Below, piece by piece: positions 39,239 to 47,630 of a stretch of DNA of 64,000 nt (the stretch's first letter is position 1; each line of letters starts with the position of its first letter). The translations under genes and the position numbers were made by a program. Under the pieces are notes generated by a model, which was not told the origin of the DNA, made no database searches, and was given only the letters and a program-made list of their open reading frames with translations. Source of the stretch: Dolichospermum circinale AWQC310F (lineage in GTDB: Bacteria; Cyanobacteriota; Cyanobacteriia; Cyanobacteriales; Nostocaceae); NCBI RefSeq assembly GCF_000426925.1, contig NZ_KE384716.1, forward strand, positions 46,120 to 110,119, written 5' to 3'.

Positions 39239-40422
39239 AGCGGGTCTGCTCCCTCAAAAAAACCCTGTCTCCATAAATAACCAAGTTTATCACCTTCATT
39301 CATGTAAGTTGTGATTTGTTCATCATCACTCGCTCGTTTCACTACTGTATAACCTCTTTCTTTTTGTAGCCAAAATACCTCTTCTAGTTCGCAACCATTT
39401 AAAAAATCAGGGGAATGAGTGGAGACAAAAACTTGACCTCCCTTACGTGCATATTCTCGAAATTCTTCTGCAAGTTCATATAAAAGCTTAGGGTAAAGTT
39501 GATTTTCTGGTTCTTCTACACATAACAAAGGATGAGGTTTTGGGTCATACAAAAGCACTAAATAAGCAAACATTTTGATAGTTCCATCAGAAACATATCG
39601 GGCTAAAAAAGGATCATGAAAATCACCATCTTTAAACCGCAGCAATACCCGTCCTTCCTCGGTAATTTTAGAATCAACTTCGCTAATACCTGGAACTCTC
39701 TGTTTTAGTTTTTCAATAATTTTCTGGAAAATAGCAGAATGTCTTTTATAGAGAAATTCCGTCACCATTGCCAAGTTTTCACCCTCTTTGGAAAGATGTT
39801 CTGCATAACTAGATTCCCGTTCTGGTCGCGCTTGTTGAATATGAAAATCGGAAATATGCCAATTTTCAAGTAAATCACCAATTGCTTTACTTGCAGGGAA
39901 TTTTTCAAATTGTGCTAAACCTTTTAAAGCCAGAATATCTGGTGATTTTAACTCGTGGTCCTCTCGTTTTAATTCTTTTTCATCTATAATCTGATCAGGT
40001 TCATTAATAACAGCTTGTCCTTTACCTTTGGAAAAATCAATAAACCTCCAGGGCTGACCTTTACTCCCTCTTCTGTACTGAAGAATCTCTCTTTCTATGA
40101 GAGGACGACCATCTTCTTCATTGATTTTCAAAGAATAAGTAATTAAGGGTGATTTATCAGCTAGACGAAATTTTAATTCAATTTCTATTGGTCCGGTTGA
40201 ATTGCGGCTTCTTACTTCCTGAAATCCTCGACCTCCTCCTAATTTCGTGAGAGCAACATGAACATTATCGGTTAAAGCATCTTTGAGAAAACTGAACACA
40301 TTAAAAAGTGTAGTTTTACCAGTACCATTTGCACCGACAAAAACGCACATTTTGGGAATTTTTTTAATTTCTACGTCTTTGAAAGCTTTAAAGTTTTTTA
40401 GATGGATACTTTCGATTTTCAT
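39235..40422 (-). CDS. AAA/ABC-type ATPase (OLD/RecF-like), partner of DUF4276
   Basis: The 395-residue ATPase has an SMC/RecF-like N-terminus (MKIESIHLKNFKAFKDVE). Walker A is GANGTGKTT at 30-38. A signature-like YVSDGTIKMFAYL lies near 285, Walker B LLCVEEPENQLYP near 305 and the His switch VSTHSPDF near 345. No nuclease domain is fused, which fits a partner protein supplying it. It is first in a two-gene operon with the DUF4276 gene. The fold resembles the ATPase of OLD-type and PARIS systems. Confidence 0.85.
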   Translation of the reverse strand: MKIESIHLKNFKAFKDVEIKKIPKMCVFVGANGTGKTTLFNVFSFLKDALTDNVHVALTKLGGGRGFQEVRSRNSTGPIEIELKFRLADKSPLITYSLKINEEDGRPLIEREILQYRRGSKGQPWRFIDFSKGKGQAVINEPDQIIDEKELKREDHELKSPDILALKGLAQFEKFPASKAIGDLLENWHISDFHIQQARPERESSYAEHLSKEGENLAMVTEFLYKRHSAIFQKIIEKLKQRVPGISEVDSKITEEGRVLLRFKDGDFHDPFLARYVSDGTIKMFAYLVLLYDPKPHPLLCVEEPENQLYPKLLYELAEEFREYARKGGQVFVSTHSPDFLNGCELEEVFWLQKERGYTVVKRASDDEQITTYMNEGDKLGYLWRQGFFEGADPL

Positions 40423-40519
40423 GACTCACCATTAAACGATTTTTTAAATAGCAATTTGTGTAAATAGCATAATTTATTCGCACAAGAATTTTTTTTCATT
40501 AATTAAGTTCGCGCTTTAT

Positions 40520-40942
40520 TTAATTAAAAATAAAATTTAATGCCTGGTTGAGAATTAATTCTTGATCTACCATATTTTTTAAGGTTAATTCATCATAAAT
40601 TCCGCCAAAAGCTTCTAAAGAAGCATTATCTAAAGCTCGATTATAAGCTCCTGGTAAAATTTCTTCTATTTCTTTTTTTTCCATGTAATATCCTCCAGAC
40701 TTTCTGCGTTTGTTGATCCGATCAATTGCGTCAATAGCATTACGAATGGAAACATCCCAAGAATGAGTTGTCCTTTTTTCTGCCTGTTGTTTAATTAAAT
40801 GGACTAAAAGCACTACACAATAGCTATAAATTTTATTGATTTTATCTTCTTTGCTCATTTCTTCTAATTGATCAATTAAAGATAGAGCCGCTTCTAGGTT
40901 GCCAGAAACCACTAATTCTCTGAGTTCTAGTAATTCTTCCAT
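40520..40942 (-). CDS. DUF29 family protein
   Basis: The 140-residue helical protein (MEELLELRELVVSGNLEAALSLIDQLEEMSK) with conserved LLVHLIKQQAEKRTTHSWDVSIRNA matches the DUF29 family. DUF29 is abundant in cyanobacteria, with unknown function, and often occurs near toxin-antitoxin genes. It stands alone, 97 bases upstream of the ATPase operon. A hairpin lies just before its start (40969-41005). Confidence 0.8.
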   Translation of the reverse strand: MEELLELRELVVSGNLEAALSLIDQLEEMSKEDKINKIYSYCVVLLVHLIKQQAEKRTTHSWDVSIRNAIDAIDRINKRRKSGGYYMEKKEIEEILPGAYNRALDNASLEAFGGIYDELTLKNMVDQELILNQALNFIFN

Positions 40943-40968
40943 GATTTGCTCTCTTCTTGAAGTTTACT

Positions 40969-41005
40969 ATTTCTAGCATAGCGCTGATAACGCTACGCTA
41001 GAAAT
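40969..41005. repeat. 9-base perfect inverted repeat with nested stem
   Basis: ATTTCTAGC (40969-40977) pairs with GCTAGAAAT (40997-41005), and TAGCG/CGCTA pairs inside. It lies 27 bases upstream of the DUF29 start. It could be a repeat or a regulatory hairpin. Confidence 0.6.
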
Positions 41006-41202
41006 ACACCACTAAAAATAACAGTTGTTGTGCAAGTTTTACCAATTTTTGCTAGAGTATCAGTGAGCGATCGCTGACTTATCAGTTCGCTTCCCTATCC
41101 GCAGCAATCACAATCACAACACATAAAATTCAGAAATTAAGCTCCCACGAAGAAGCCTTTGTCAAGTAAGATAGAATCAAGGGACTGTATAAAGGTAAAA
41201 AT

Positions 41203-41541
41203 ATGCAGCTAGAAGATTATTTTGAATTTTTAGATTCAGACGATATCCGCATTAAGGGTCATAGAATCGGTATTGATGATGTGATTGATTATTACTTACA
41301 AGGATACACACCTGAACAAATTCTGGAAGATTTGCCATCGCTAGATTTAGAAAAGATTCACGCTACTATTACCTACTATCTCCATAATCGTGGGGAAATA
41401 GATGCTTATATGTTGCGGTTGGCTAGGTGGAGGGAACAGCGTTATCAAGAGGCTGCTGCTAATCCCTCTCCAATGATACAGCGTTTGAGGGCAATGAAAG
41501 CGCAACGAGAACAGGAACGGTTTTCAGCATATAAGATATGA
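41203..41541 (+). CDS. DUF433 family protein (antitoxin-like)
   Basis: The 112-residue protein has a DUF433 domain (about 8-70: FEFLDSDDIRIKGHRIGIDDVIDYYLQGYTPEQILEDLPSLDLEKIHATITYYL), a winged-helix-like fold typical of antitoxins paired with DUF5615 or PIN-like toxins. A basic helical tail follows. No toxin frame survives downstream. An ATG overlapping the stop codon as ATGA (41538) opens only 18 codons. The gene is flanked by two related 36-base direct repeats at 41027 and 41557. Confidence 0.78.
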   Translation: MQLEDYFEFLDSDDIRIKGHRIGIDDVIDYYLQGYTPEQILEDLPSLDLEKIHATITYYLHNRGEIDAYMLRLARWREQRYQEAAANPSPMIQRLRAMKAQREQERFSAYKI

Positions 41542-41952
41542 AGTTACGAACAATCGTAGTTGCGCCAGTTTTGCCGATTTCTGCCAGAGTATGATCGCAC
41601 AAAGTTCTGCAATTCCTTGAGGATGGAAATATTTACTTATATCAAGAGACATGAGACTATTTTTACATTCTACAATTATGCTTGAATTAGAAAGTTGAAT
41701 GAGAAAATCAGCACTTTTATCTCAACTTGGAGTGCGTCAGTGCTATAAACCCCAACCACACCGATAAATTACTCATACTGACGCACCCTACTAACTCACT
41801 GGGATAAAGAAACAGGAATTTTTCATATTCAGCCCTAATTGCTGCTACATCACCTATAAACATGAGTTTTCAACACCCAATATGTAGGATGGTTTCATGT
41901 ACAAAACCTAAGCACTTTTCAAAGGTTGAAATTTATTCATTTTGTACCAAAT
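41542..41952. other. 411-base intergenic region with repeats
   Basis: It contains a pgk-like repeat segment (41557-41600) and an inverted repeat with GTGCGTCAGT at 41732-41741 and ACTGACGCAC at 41777-41786. No coding frame is convincing. Confidence 0.5.
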
Positions 41953-42645
41953 TTAGTAATTAGTAATAATAACTTGAGTAACTTCCGACCATCTTGACCA
42001 CACTGAATCGGGAATTGTCAGTGTATATCGCTTTCTGTTCCCTTGTCCATCGGCGTTAAGGGTAATAGAATCCATGAGGATTCCATCTTTGTCTTTAAAT
42101 TCGGCCTTGAATCTGTACAAAAGACCATATAACTCCCCATAGTAACGAAAACTCTCATTTTCATGCATATATTCAGCAATCCATTGTACTTGTCTATTAT
42201 TTTCATCAAAAGTAGGTTTATCAACTAATCTGTATGAACCGCCTCCGTAAACCTGTGTTTTTACGTTAGAATTAAAAGCCCTATAGTCCCATTTTGGATT
42301 TGATAAACGCAGAGTAGGCTCAGGAATAGAAGGCGGTTCAGGTGTAGGAGTTGATGTAGGTGTTGGTTCAGGTTCCGATTTTGGATTTGATAAATTTGGA
42401 GTTGGTTCAGTAGTAATAGTAGAAGTTGGTGCAGGTATTGCTTTAGGTGATGGCGATGGTTCAGAAACACTTGGAGAATAAGTCCGTTGCTGACGATTTA
42501 ATTGTGCTTCTAGACTGCGAATTTTTCTTTGCAGATCTTCAACTGTTTGACCATCGGTTTGGGGACGAGAAGCCCAAGCAGCAATAACCGCGCAAGCCAG
42601 CATAACAGCAGCCCAAATTGGCCATGGGATTTTTGATTCACTCAT
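41953..42645 (-). CDS. membrane-anchored hypothetical protein with Pro-rich spacer
   Basis: I do not recognise this 230-residue protein. From ATG 42645 a membrane helix (about 6-26: WPIWAAVMLACAVIAAWAS) is followed by a coiled coil (TVEDLQRKIRSLEAQLNRQQ). A Pro/Ser/Thr-rich spacer of imperfect repeats (about 55-115) comes next. A C-terminal domain of about 110 residues (NPKWDYRAFNSNVKTQVYGGGSYRLV...) ends in WSEVTQVIITNY. The outer domain looks beta-rich. A TTG at 42654 could add three residues. The layout fits an envelope protein. Confidence 0.65.
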   Translation of the reverse strand: MSESKIPWPIWAAVMLACAVIAAWASRPQTDGQTVEDLQRKIRSLEAQLNRQQRTYSPSVSEPSPSPKAIPAPTSTITTEPTPNLSNPKSEPEPTPTSTPTPEPPSIPEPTLRLSNPKWDYRAFNSNVKTQVYGGGSYRLVDKPTFDENNRQVQWIAEYMHENESFRYYGELYGLLYRFKAEFKDKDGILMDSITLNADGQGNRKRYTLTIPDSVWSRWSEVTQVIITNY

Positions 42646-42863
42646 ATCAATCAAGTATAAATTTAAAACAAGTTAGGTTTTCGAGGTCTTACGATTAAAT
42701 ATCTACTAATATACACGAAATACACTTAAATTGATAATTGACTGATTTTTTCCCCAGTAAGTAAGTATGCTAGAATTAAACCAGTTTAGTTAACAGACAA
42801 TTTTGATATTATATAAATTGTAGTTAAAACAAACCTGATATTACCACTGGAGGTAAATCATAA

Positions 42864-43178
42864 ATGCTAAATAATCAGTCTATTACCGAACTGACTTTAC
42901 AGGATTTAGAATCCTTGATTAATAGAATTGTTGATGAAAAAATTAATCAGATTAATCTTGATCAAGATTACAAAATAGAACAACCTGAGATTGTTCAAAA
43001 CATACACATTTTATCCGAAGATATGGAAAAATCTAATCCTTTTGTTCAGTTTGATGGTATTTTCAAAGACGACCCACTTTTTGATGAATTTTTAGAAGAT
43101 ATGGCTGCAAATCGCCGTGAATTAGATGCAGAAATAGCTGCTTATGAAGCTTCTTTAGAGGAGAATCAAACAGCGTGA
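42864..43178 (+). CDS. antitoxin-like small protein upstream of VapC
   Basis: This 104-residue acidic, helical protein (ELTLQDLESLINRIVDEKINQ...ELDAEIAAYEASLEENQ) has a clear GGAGG Shine-Dalgarno sequence before ATG 42864. It overlaps the following PIN gene by GTGA. Position, size, charge and overlap are those of a type II antitoxin. It is not a recognisable DNA-binding VapB, so the family is open. Confidence 0.72.
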   Translation: MLNNQSITELTLQDLESLINRIVDEKINQINLDQDYKIEQPEIVQNIHILSEDMEKSNPFVQFDGIFKDDPLFDEFLEDMAANRRELDAEIAAYEASLEENQTA

Positions 43179-43603
43179 GTAGATATATTCTTGATACTAA
43201 TATTGTGACTCTTTCTCAACACGGAAATTCTCATATTGCTCAACGTGCCAAAGTTGTAGGAATTACCAATATATTTATTACAACTGTCACACTTGAAGAA
43301 CAATTAAAAGGTAGATTAGCAGCTATTAGTAGATGTGCCACTAAACCAGAATTATTACCAATTGCTCACCAAAATTTACTAATAACTCAACGTTATTTCT
43401 GTAACATGAATTTATTAGAATTTAATCAAGAATGTTGCGAATGTTTTAAAAAACTGCGTCAGCAGAAAATAAACATAGGTACACAAGATTTAAGAATTGC
43501 TGCTATAGCTTTAGTTAATAATGCAATTTTAGTAACTCAAAATTACCAAGATTTTATCAAAGTTCCTGATTTAAAAATGGAAGATTGGGCTGTAAATATA
43601 TAA
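43175..43603 (+). CDS. vapC: VapC-like PIN-domain toxin
   Basis: The 142-residue PIN domain has the first acidic ILDTNIVTL (D7), TTVTLEEQLKGRLA (E near 41-42), and GTQDLRIAAIALVNNAILVTQNYQDF with the later acidic site. This is a full-length VapC family member and a probable ribonuclease toxin. It starts at GTG 43175, overlapping the stop of the upstream gene, so expression is coupled to the antitoxin-like protein. Its 3' end overlaps the tail of the convergent antitoxin-like gene by 33 bases. Confidence 0.88.
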   Translation: MSRYILDTNIVTLSQHGNSHIAQRAKVVGITNIFITTVTLEEQLKGRLAAISRCATKPELLPIAHQNLLITQRYFCNMNLLEFNQECCECFKKLRQQKINIGTQDLRIAAIALVNNAILVTQNYQDFIKVPDLKMEDWAVNI

Positions 43604-43837
43604 TATAGTTAAACTAGGGGAAATTTGAATAAAACAATTTGACCAACTATTGCCATTTTCTATAATGTCCGCTTCTGTGTATTCGGGAAGATGATCATTT
43701 TCTAAACCTCTCATGGCCTGTTCAAGAGAAAATTGATTCCATTCTTGATTTTCTGTATTATTCCTATATGATAACAGAGTATTATAAAGTGTTAGTCTTT
43801 CTTCTTGTAATACTTCTTGAACTATCTCCTTAATCAA
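43571..43837 (-). pseudogene. orphan antitoxin-like gene, disturbed 3' end and TTG start
   Basis: The frame reads IVQEVLQEERLTLYNTLLSYRN...QFSLEQAMRGLENDHLPEYTEADIIE, which matches a common cyanobacterial antitoxin-like small protein. Such proteins usually stop soon after EADIIERW. Here the frame runs on into the end of the convergent vapC gene, suggesting a small indel. The only start is TTG 43837, and the frame upstream (GKIIEIQEIKA) stays open without ATG. No toxin follows. Confidence 0.55.
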
Positions 43838-43903
43838 GGCTTTAATTTCTTGGATTTCGATGATTTTACCTTTTATATCGTCAGTAATTATCCGAACTTG
43901 ATA

Positions 43904-44488
43904 TTATTCTTTATCCTCAAAATTCACATCTTGATAAATGTCTACTAAACTAATTTCAAAATCAAGATATTGCAACTTAACAATATCATTTTCAGATTTA
44001 TATTCTCGAAAAATCCATTCACCCTCATTAGTTTTGCTGTAGTGCATGACTTGATATTGATTTTGTTCTACTAAAACATATTCTTTAAATTGGGGAATAG
44101 AACGATAAAAAGTAAATTTCTCACCCTGATCATAATTTTTTGTAGACTTGGATAAAACCTCAACAATTAATAAAGGATTAGTCACAGTAGTATTATTTTT
44201 ACTTGTATAACTAGCTTGACCATCAGTTACAATTACATCAGGATAAGTATATTGTCTTAGTTGTGGAATCCATAAACGCATATCTGCCATAAAAACTTCA
44301 TATTTTTTGCGTCTCAGGGCATATAATAAAATAGCAGCAATAGCTAGTGTAATTTTATTGTGATTACCACTTCCTCCAGTCATAGGTATAATTTCTCCAT
44401 TGCGATATTCGCTTTTATAAAGTGCTTTTTCCTCTAATTCTAAATATTCTTCAGGTGTATAAGTATTTATGCGAGTTTGTACTTCCAT
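43904..44488 (-). CDS. Uma2 family (DUF820) putative endonuclease-fold protein
   Basis: The 194-residue protein has the Uma2 motifs YTPEEYLELEE, MTGGSGNHNKI, YPDVIVTDG and LLIVEVLSKSTKNYD, the acidic and EVL positions of a PD-(D/E)XK fold. Uma2 proteins are highly multiplied in cyanobacteria and their function is unknown. Start ATG 44488 follows an AAGGAAAA run. It is monocistronic, next to pgk. Confidence 0.88.
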   Translation of the reverse strand: MEVQTRINTYTPEEYLELEEKALYKSEYRNGEIIPMTGGSGNHNKITLAIAAILLYALRRKKYEVFMADMRLWIPQLRQYTYPDVIVTDGQASYTSKNNTTVTNPLLIVEVLSKSTKNYDQGEKFTFYRSIPQFKEYVLVEQNQYQVMHYSKTNEGEWIFREYKSENDIVKLQYLDFEISLVDIYQDVNFEDKE

Positions 44489-44561
44489 ATTGTTTTCCTT
44501 AATTCGGTTAATTGCAGAGTATGAAGGACAAAGCCAAAAACTTCATCCTTCATACTTTTAA

Positions 44562-45764
44562 TTACGCTTCATCTAAAGCTGCAATACCAGGTAAAATCTT
44601 ACCTTCCAACAACTCCAAACTAGCACCACCACCAGTAGAAATATGGCTCATTTGATCGGCCAAACCTACTTTTTCTACAGCGGCCACGGAATCACCACCA
44701 CCGATAATAGTAATTGCGCCGGTTTTGCTGATATCTGCTAGAGTATGAGCGATCGCTTCTGTACCCTTAGCAAATTTATCAAACTCAAACACGCCCATTG
44801 GACCATTCCAAATTACAGTCTTACAATCAGCCAAAGCTGCTTGGAAAACCTTTACAGAATCAGGACCAATATCTAAACCCATCCAACCATCAGGGATTGC
44901 GTCAATGTTGACGGTTTGAGAATCCGCATCAGGAGCAAATTTATCTGCTAGTACCACATCTGTAGGTAGCAACAAAGCCACACCCCGTTCTTTAGCTTTT
45001 GCTTCCAAAGACTTCGCTAATTCCAGTTTATCTTCTTCCACCAAAGACTTACCAACACTCAAACCACGGGCTTTGTAGAAGGTGAAAATCATCCCTCCAC
45101 CAATGATCAACTTATCGCATTTTTCTAACAAAGTTTCAATTACACCGATTTTGCTAGAAACCTTAGAACCGCCGACAATAGCCGCTAAAGGACGTTGAGG
45201 AGCTTCAATAGCACTTTGTAAGTATTGCAATTCTTTCTCAACCAAATAACCAGCCACAGAAGGACTTAAAAACTTAGTTACACCCTCAGTAGAAGCGTGG
45301 GCGCGGTGTGCAGTTCCAAAGGCATCATTTACATAAAAATCAGCGTTTGCAGCCAATTTTTGAGCAAATTCGGGGTCGTTCTTTTCTTCTTCCGCGTAAA
45401 AGCGGACATTTTCTAACAATAGCACTTGGCCATTGTCCAAAGCTGCAACTTTAGCAGCAACATCATCACCAATACAGTCATCAGTTTTGATAACTTCCTG
45501 TCCCAACAACGCAGAAAGACGTTTAGCGACGGGAGTTAAACGCAATTTTTCATCTACACCCTTGGGACGACCGAAATGGCTTGTTAAAATGACCTTAGCA
45601 CCCTTTTGGGTCAAATCTTGGATAGTTGGTAGCGCCGCCCGAATCCGAGTATCATCAGTAATGTTGCCTTGATCATCCACAGGCACATTAAAATCAACCC
45701 GTACTAAAGCGCGTTTTCCAGATATATCAGCCGCAGATAAACTTGCTAAACTTTTTTTAGACAC
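44562..45764 (-). CDS. pgk: phosphoglycerate kinase
   Basis: This enzyme interconverts 1,3-bisphosphoglycerate and 3-phosphoglycerate in glycolysis and, in reverse, in the Calvin cycle. The 400-residue protein has the signature RVDFNVP (22-28), [17 protein letters not shown], the hinge [14 protein letters not shown] and the C-terminal [11 protein letters not shown]. All are intact. Start ATG 45764 is preceded by GGAGAG. It is monocistronic. A 36-base internal segment (44713-44756) resembles two intergenic segments flanking the DUF433 gene. Confidence 0.97.
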   Translation of the reverse strand: MSKKSLASLSAADISGKRALVRVDFNVPVDDQGNITDDTRIRAALPTIQDLTQKGAKVILTSHFGRPKGVDEKLRLTPVAKRLSALLGQEVIKTDDCIGDDVAAKVAALDNGQVLLLENVRFYAEEEKNDPEFAQKLAANADFYVNDAFGTAHRAHASTEGVTKFLSPSVAGYLVEKELQYLQSAIEAPQRPLAAIVGGSKVSSKIGVIETLLEKCDKLIIGGGMIFTFYKARGLSVGKSLVEEDKLELAKSLEAKAKERGVALLLPTDVVLADKFAPDADSQTVNIDAIPDGWMGLDIGPDSVKVFQAALADCKTVIWNGPMGVFEFDKFAKGTEAIAHTLADISKTGAITIIGGGDSVAAVEKVGLADQMSHISTGGGASLELLEGKILPGIAALDEA

Positions 45765-45852
45765 AGTACAACTCTCCTGATTACTTTTTTGTTATTGTCT
45801 TCAAAATATGACCATCAAAATTTTACCGGAGTGAGGGGCGCAGAGGTGAGAT

Positions 45853-46260
45853 ATGTTTAAAACAGTTTTATTTCCCATTGATCAAAGTCGAGAAGCCAGA
45901 GAGGCCGCTGATATAGTTGCCAATATTGTGCAAAAATATAATAGCCGCTTAATTCTGCTTTCAGTTGTTGAAGAGCCAAACTCAGAAGCGTCTACTACTA
46001 GTCCCATGGTATCTTCAGAAATAGTTGCCCAACTCCTAGAAAATGCCCGCAACCTATTTTCTGAACAGGGAATTACAGCGGAATTACTAGAAAGACAAGG
46101 TAAACCAGCTTTTACTATCTGTGATGTTGCTGATGAAATTGAGGCCAGTTTAATTATTATGGGTTGTCGAGGACTAGGCTTAACGGAGGAAGGCTCAACT
46201 GATAGCGTTACTACGCGAGTAATCAATCTTTCTCCCTGTCCTGTTTTGATTGTTCCTTAA
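45853..46260 (+). CDS. universal stress protein family
   Basis: This 135-residue single UspA domain begins KTVLFPIDQSREAREAADIV and has IIMGCRGLGLTEEGSTDSVTTRVI, near the usual ATP-binding Gly-rich motif, then CPVLIVP. The motif is a little off the canonical GxxG-N9-G(S/T). Role in stress adaptation is general to the family. It is divergent from pgk. Confidence 0.9.
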   Translation: MFKTVLFPIDQSREAREAADIVANIVQKYNSRLILLSVVEEPNSEASTTSPMVSSEIVAQLLENARNLFSEQGITAELLERQGKPAFTICDVADEIEASLIIMGCRGLGLTEEGSTDSVTTRVINLSPCPVLIVP

Positions 46261-46270
46261 TTAACTATCG

Positions 46271-46306
46271 GGTGCGTTAATGTGCATTTATACAATTTAG
46301 CGCACC
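46271..46306. repeat. GGTGCGTTAA...TTAGCGCACC hairpin after the stress-protein gene
   Basis: The arms match in 9 of 10 positions. It lies 10 bases past the stop at 46260. It is the same repeat family as 4132-4158 and 46675-46705 and may act as a transcript end. Confidence 0.6.
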
Positions 46307-46315
46307 ACCTAACAA

Positions 46316-46615
46316 TCACAGATTATGTGATACAGCATTTTTAAAATCATCCAGCGTAAATTGTTCGTAATACTCACTTCTATTTTCCTATAAATCTGGA
46401 AAATCACCGCGTCTTATGCGTGTAACATATTCTTGAAAATCCATACCACCTAATAAATTCGGTGCAATTCCTTCAAGTTCTGTAAAATTGTGGCTTGGTT
46501 TGGGTTTAATTTCACAGTGTTGCAGTCTTTGTATTAAGTAACAAATAAAACTTAATTTTTCATATAGTGTAAATATTTTTGCTAGTTTCATTAACTCAAT
46601 TAATTGTTGAGACAT
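46316..46615 (-). pseudogene. small antitoxin-like gene interrupted by an in-frame TAG
   Basis: From ATG 46615 the frame encodes 75 residues (MSQQLIELMKLAKIFTLYEKLSFICYLIQRLQ...EGIAPNLLGGMDFQEYVTRIRRGDFPDL) and stops at TAG 46388-46390. In the same frame the next codons read ENRSEYYEQFTLDDFKNAVSHNL and end at TGA 46316-46318. The N-terminal part resembles the short antitoxin-like proteins common in cyanobacteria (LSxxEKLxLIxxL...). The 75-residue product may still be made. No toxin gene is adjacent. Confidence 0.55.
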
Positions 46616-46674
46616 TTAAGTTTCTTCTCTGTATATTTTTGTATAGTAATTGCTTTTAATTTGTCAAAAATACG

Positions 46675-46705
46675 TAGAGTGTGTTAGCGACAGCGTAACG
46701 CACCA
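46675..46705. repeat. GTGTGTTAGCG...CGTAACGCACC repeat
   Basis: This close relative of the repeat at 4132-4158 shares GTGTTAGCG(T)-CAGCGTAACGCACC. It lies in the 255-base gap before the GIY-YIG gene. Confidence 0.7.
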
Positions 46706-46871
46706 AAATATTGATAATTCTGCATTACGGACTTCATTATAATACAACTGACAATACTCATCTAAATTAGAGGTAATTAAAACACGGTAAGATGTGAAAG
46801 AAAACAAACCATAAAGGCAAATCAGTAAGATATATTACATTTTGCCAATAGTCTTGGACTTAGGGGGAAAA

Positions 46872-47546
46872 ATGACACAAACCGGTTTAGACCAGCAAAT
46901 CGAGTTAGAGGATTCTGCTTTTATTCCCAGTTTCTCAATTAAAAAACTTGGTAAAGTTCTTTTGGGAGATCACCAAAACTTACCAGACGCTCCTGGTATT
47001 TACTTCGCTATTGATTCAGCTAGTAGAATTTGGTATATAGGGATATCCACGTCTAGCTTGAGAAAGAGACACTCACAACACGAAAAATTTGAGGATTTCA
47101 AAACCAACAAAGTTCAGCACATCTGTTACTTTGTCTGGACTGACGAGCAAGATTTACATGAGTGGGAAGTTGGGTATATCCAGAAGTTCGACCCACCATT
47201 AAACATGAACTTGACTAAACAAAAATTACCAAAAATTGATCTCGGATACAGTGAAGAAAATTACATCAATAGATATCGAGAAATTAAGCAGCAATTAGCT
47301 TTATTGGAACAAGAGATGGAAGAATTGAAACCTAATCTCGTCACCCTGTTAGAACAGAACGGTGGTAAGATCTCTGATAAATCTCTAGGGATTAGTGGGC
47401 ATCTTCAAAGTAAGAAAACATGGCAGTATTCCCCAGAAGTAGAAGCTCAAAAGGAAGTTATTAAACGGTTACAAAAGCATGAAGAGGAGACTGGAATTGC
47501 GACAGTAAAATCAGTAACTACTTTTCCTATGTTCAGATTCAAATAA
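46872..47546 (+). CDS. GIY-YIG nuclease-fold protein
   Basis: The 224-residue protein has an N-terminal GIY-YIG core: GIY at 42-44, WYIGIS around 54-59, then LRKRHSQH, and the later helix DLHEWEVGYIQKFDPPLN with the metal-binding Glu. A helical coiled segment (residues 138-165) and an uncharacterised C-terminus follow. I chose ATG 46872 because GGGGGAAAA precedes it. A TTG at 46842 is in frame. It could be a stand-alone repair or defence nuclease. No methylase or intron is nearby. Confidence 0.82.
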   Translation: MTQTGLDQQIELEDSAFIPSFSIKKLGKVLLGDHQNLPDAPGIYFAIDSASRIWYIGISTSSLRKRHSQHEKFEDFKTNKVQHICYFVWTDEQDLHEWEVGYIQKFDPPLNMNLTKQKLPKIDLGYSEENYINRYREIKQQLALLEQEMEELKPNLVTLLEQNGGKISDKSLGISGHLQSKKTWQYSPEVEAQKEVIKRLQKHEEETGIATVKSVTTFPMFRFK

Positions 47547-47630
47547 TAGAATAGACATCTGGAGGTAAAGATCACTCGTTCCCAGACTCCGGCTTTCCTC
47601 GGTCTAGGAACGAGAGGATGAGAGTGAAGT

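Noticed and set aside
41538-41594. 18-codon frame overlapping the DUF433 stop as ATGA
   Set aside because: It is too short to be a toxin and lies in the pgk-like repeat. It is kept only as a hint of a lost partner gene.
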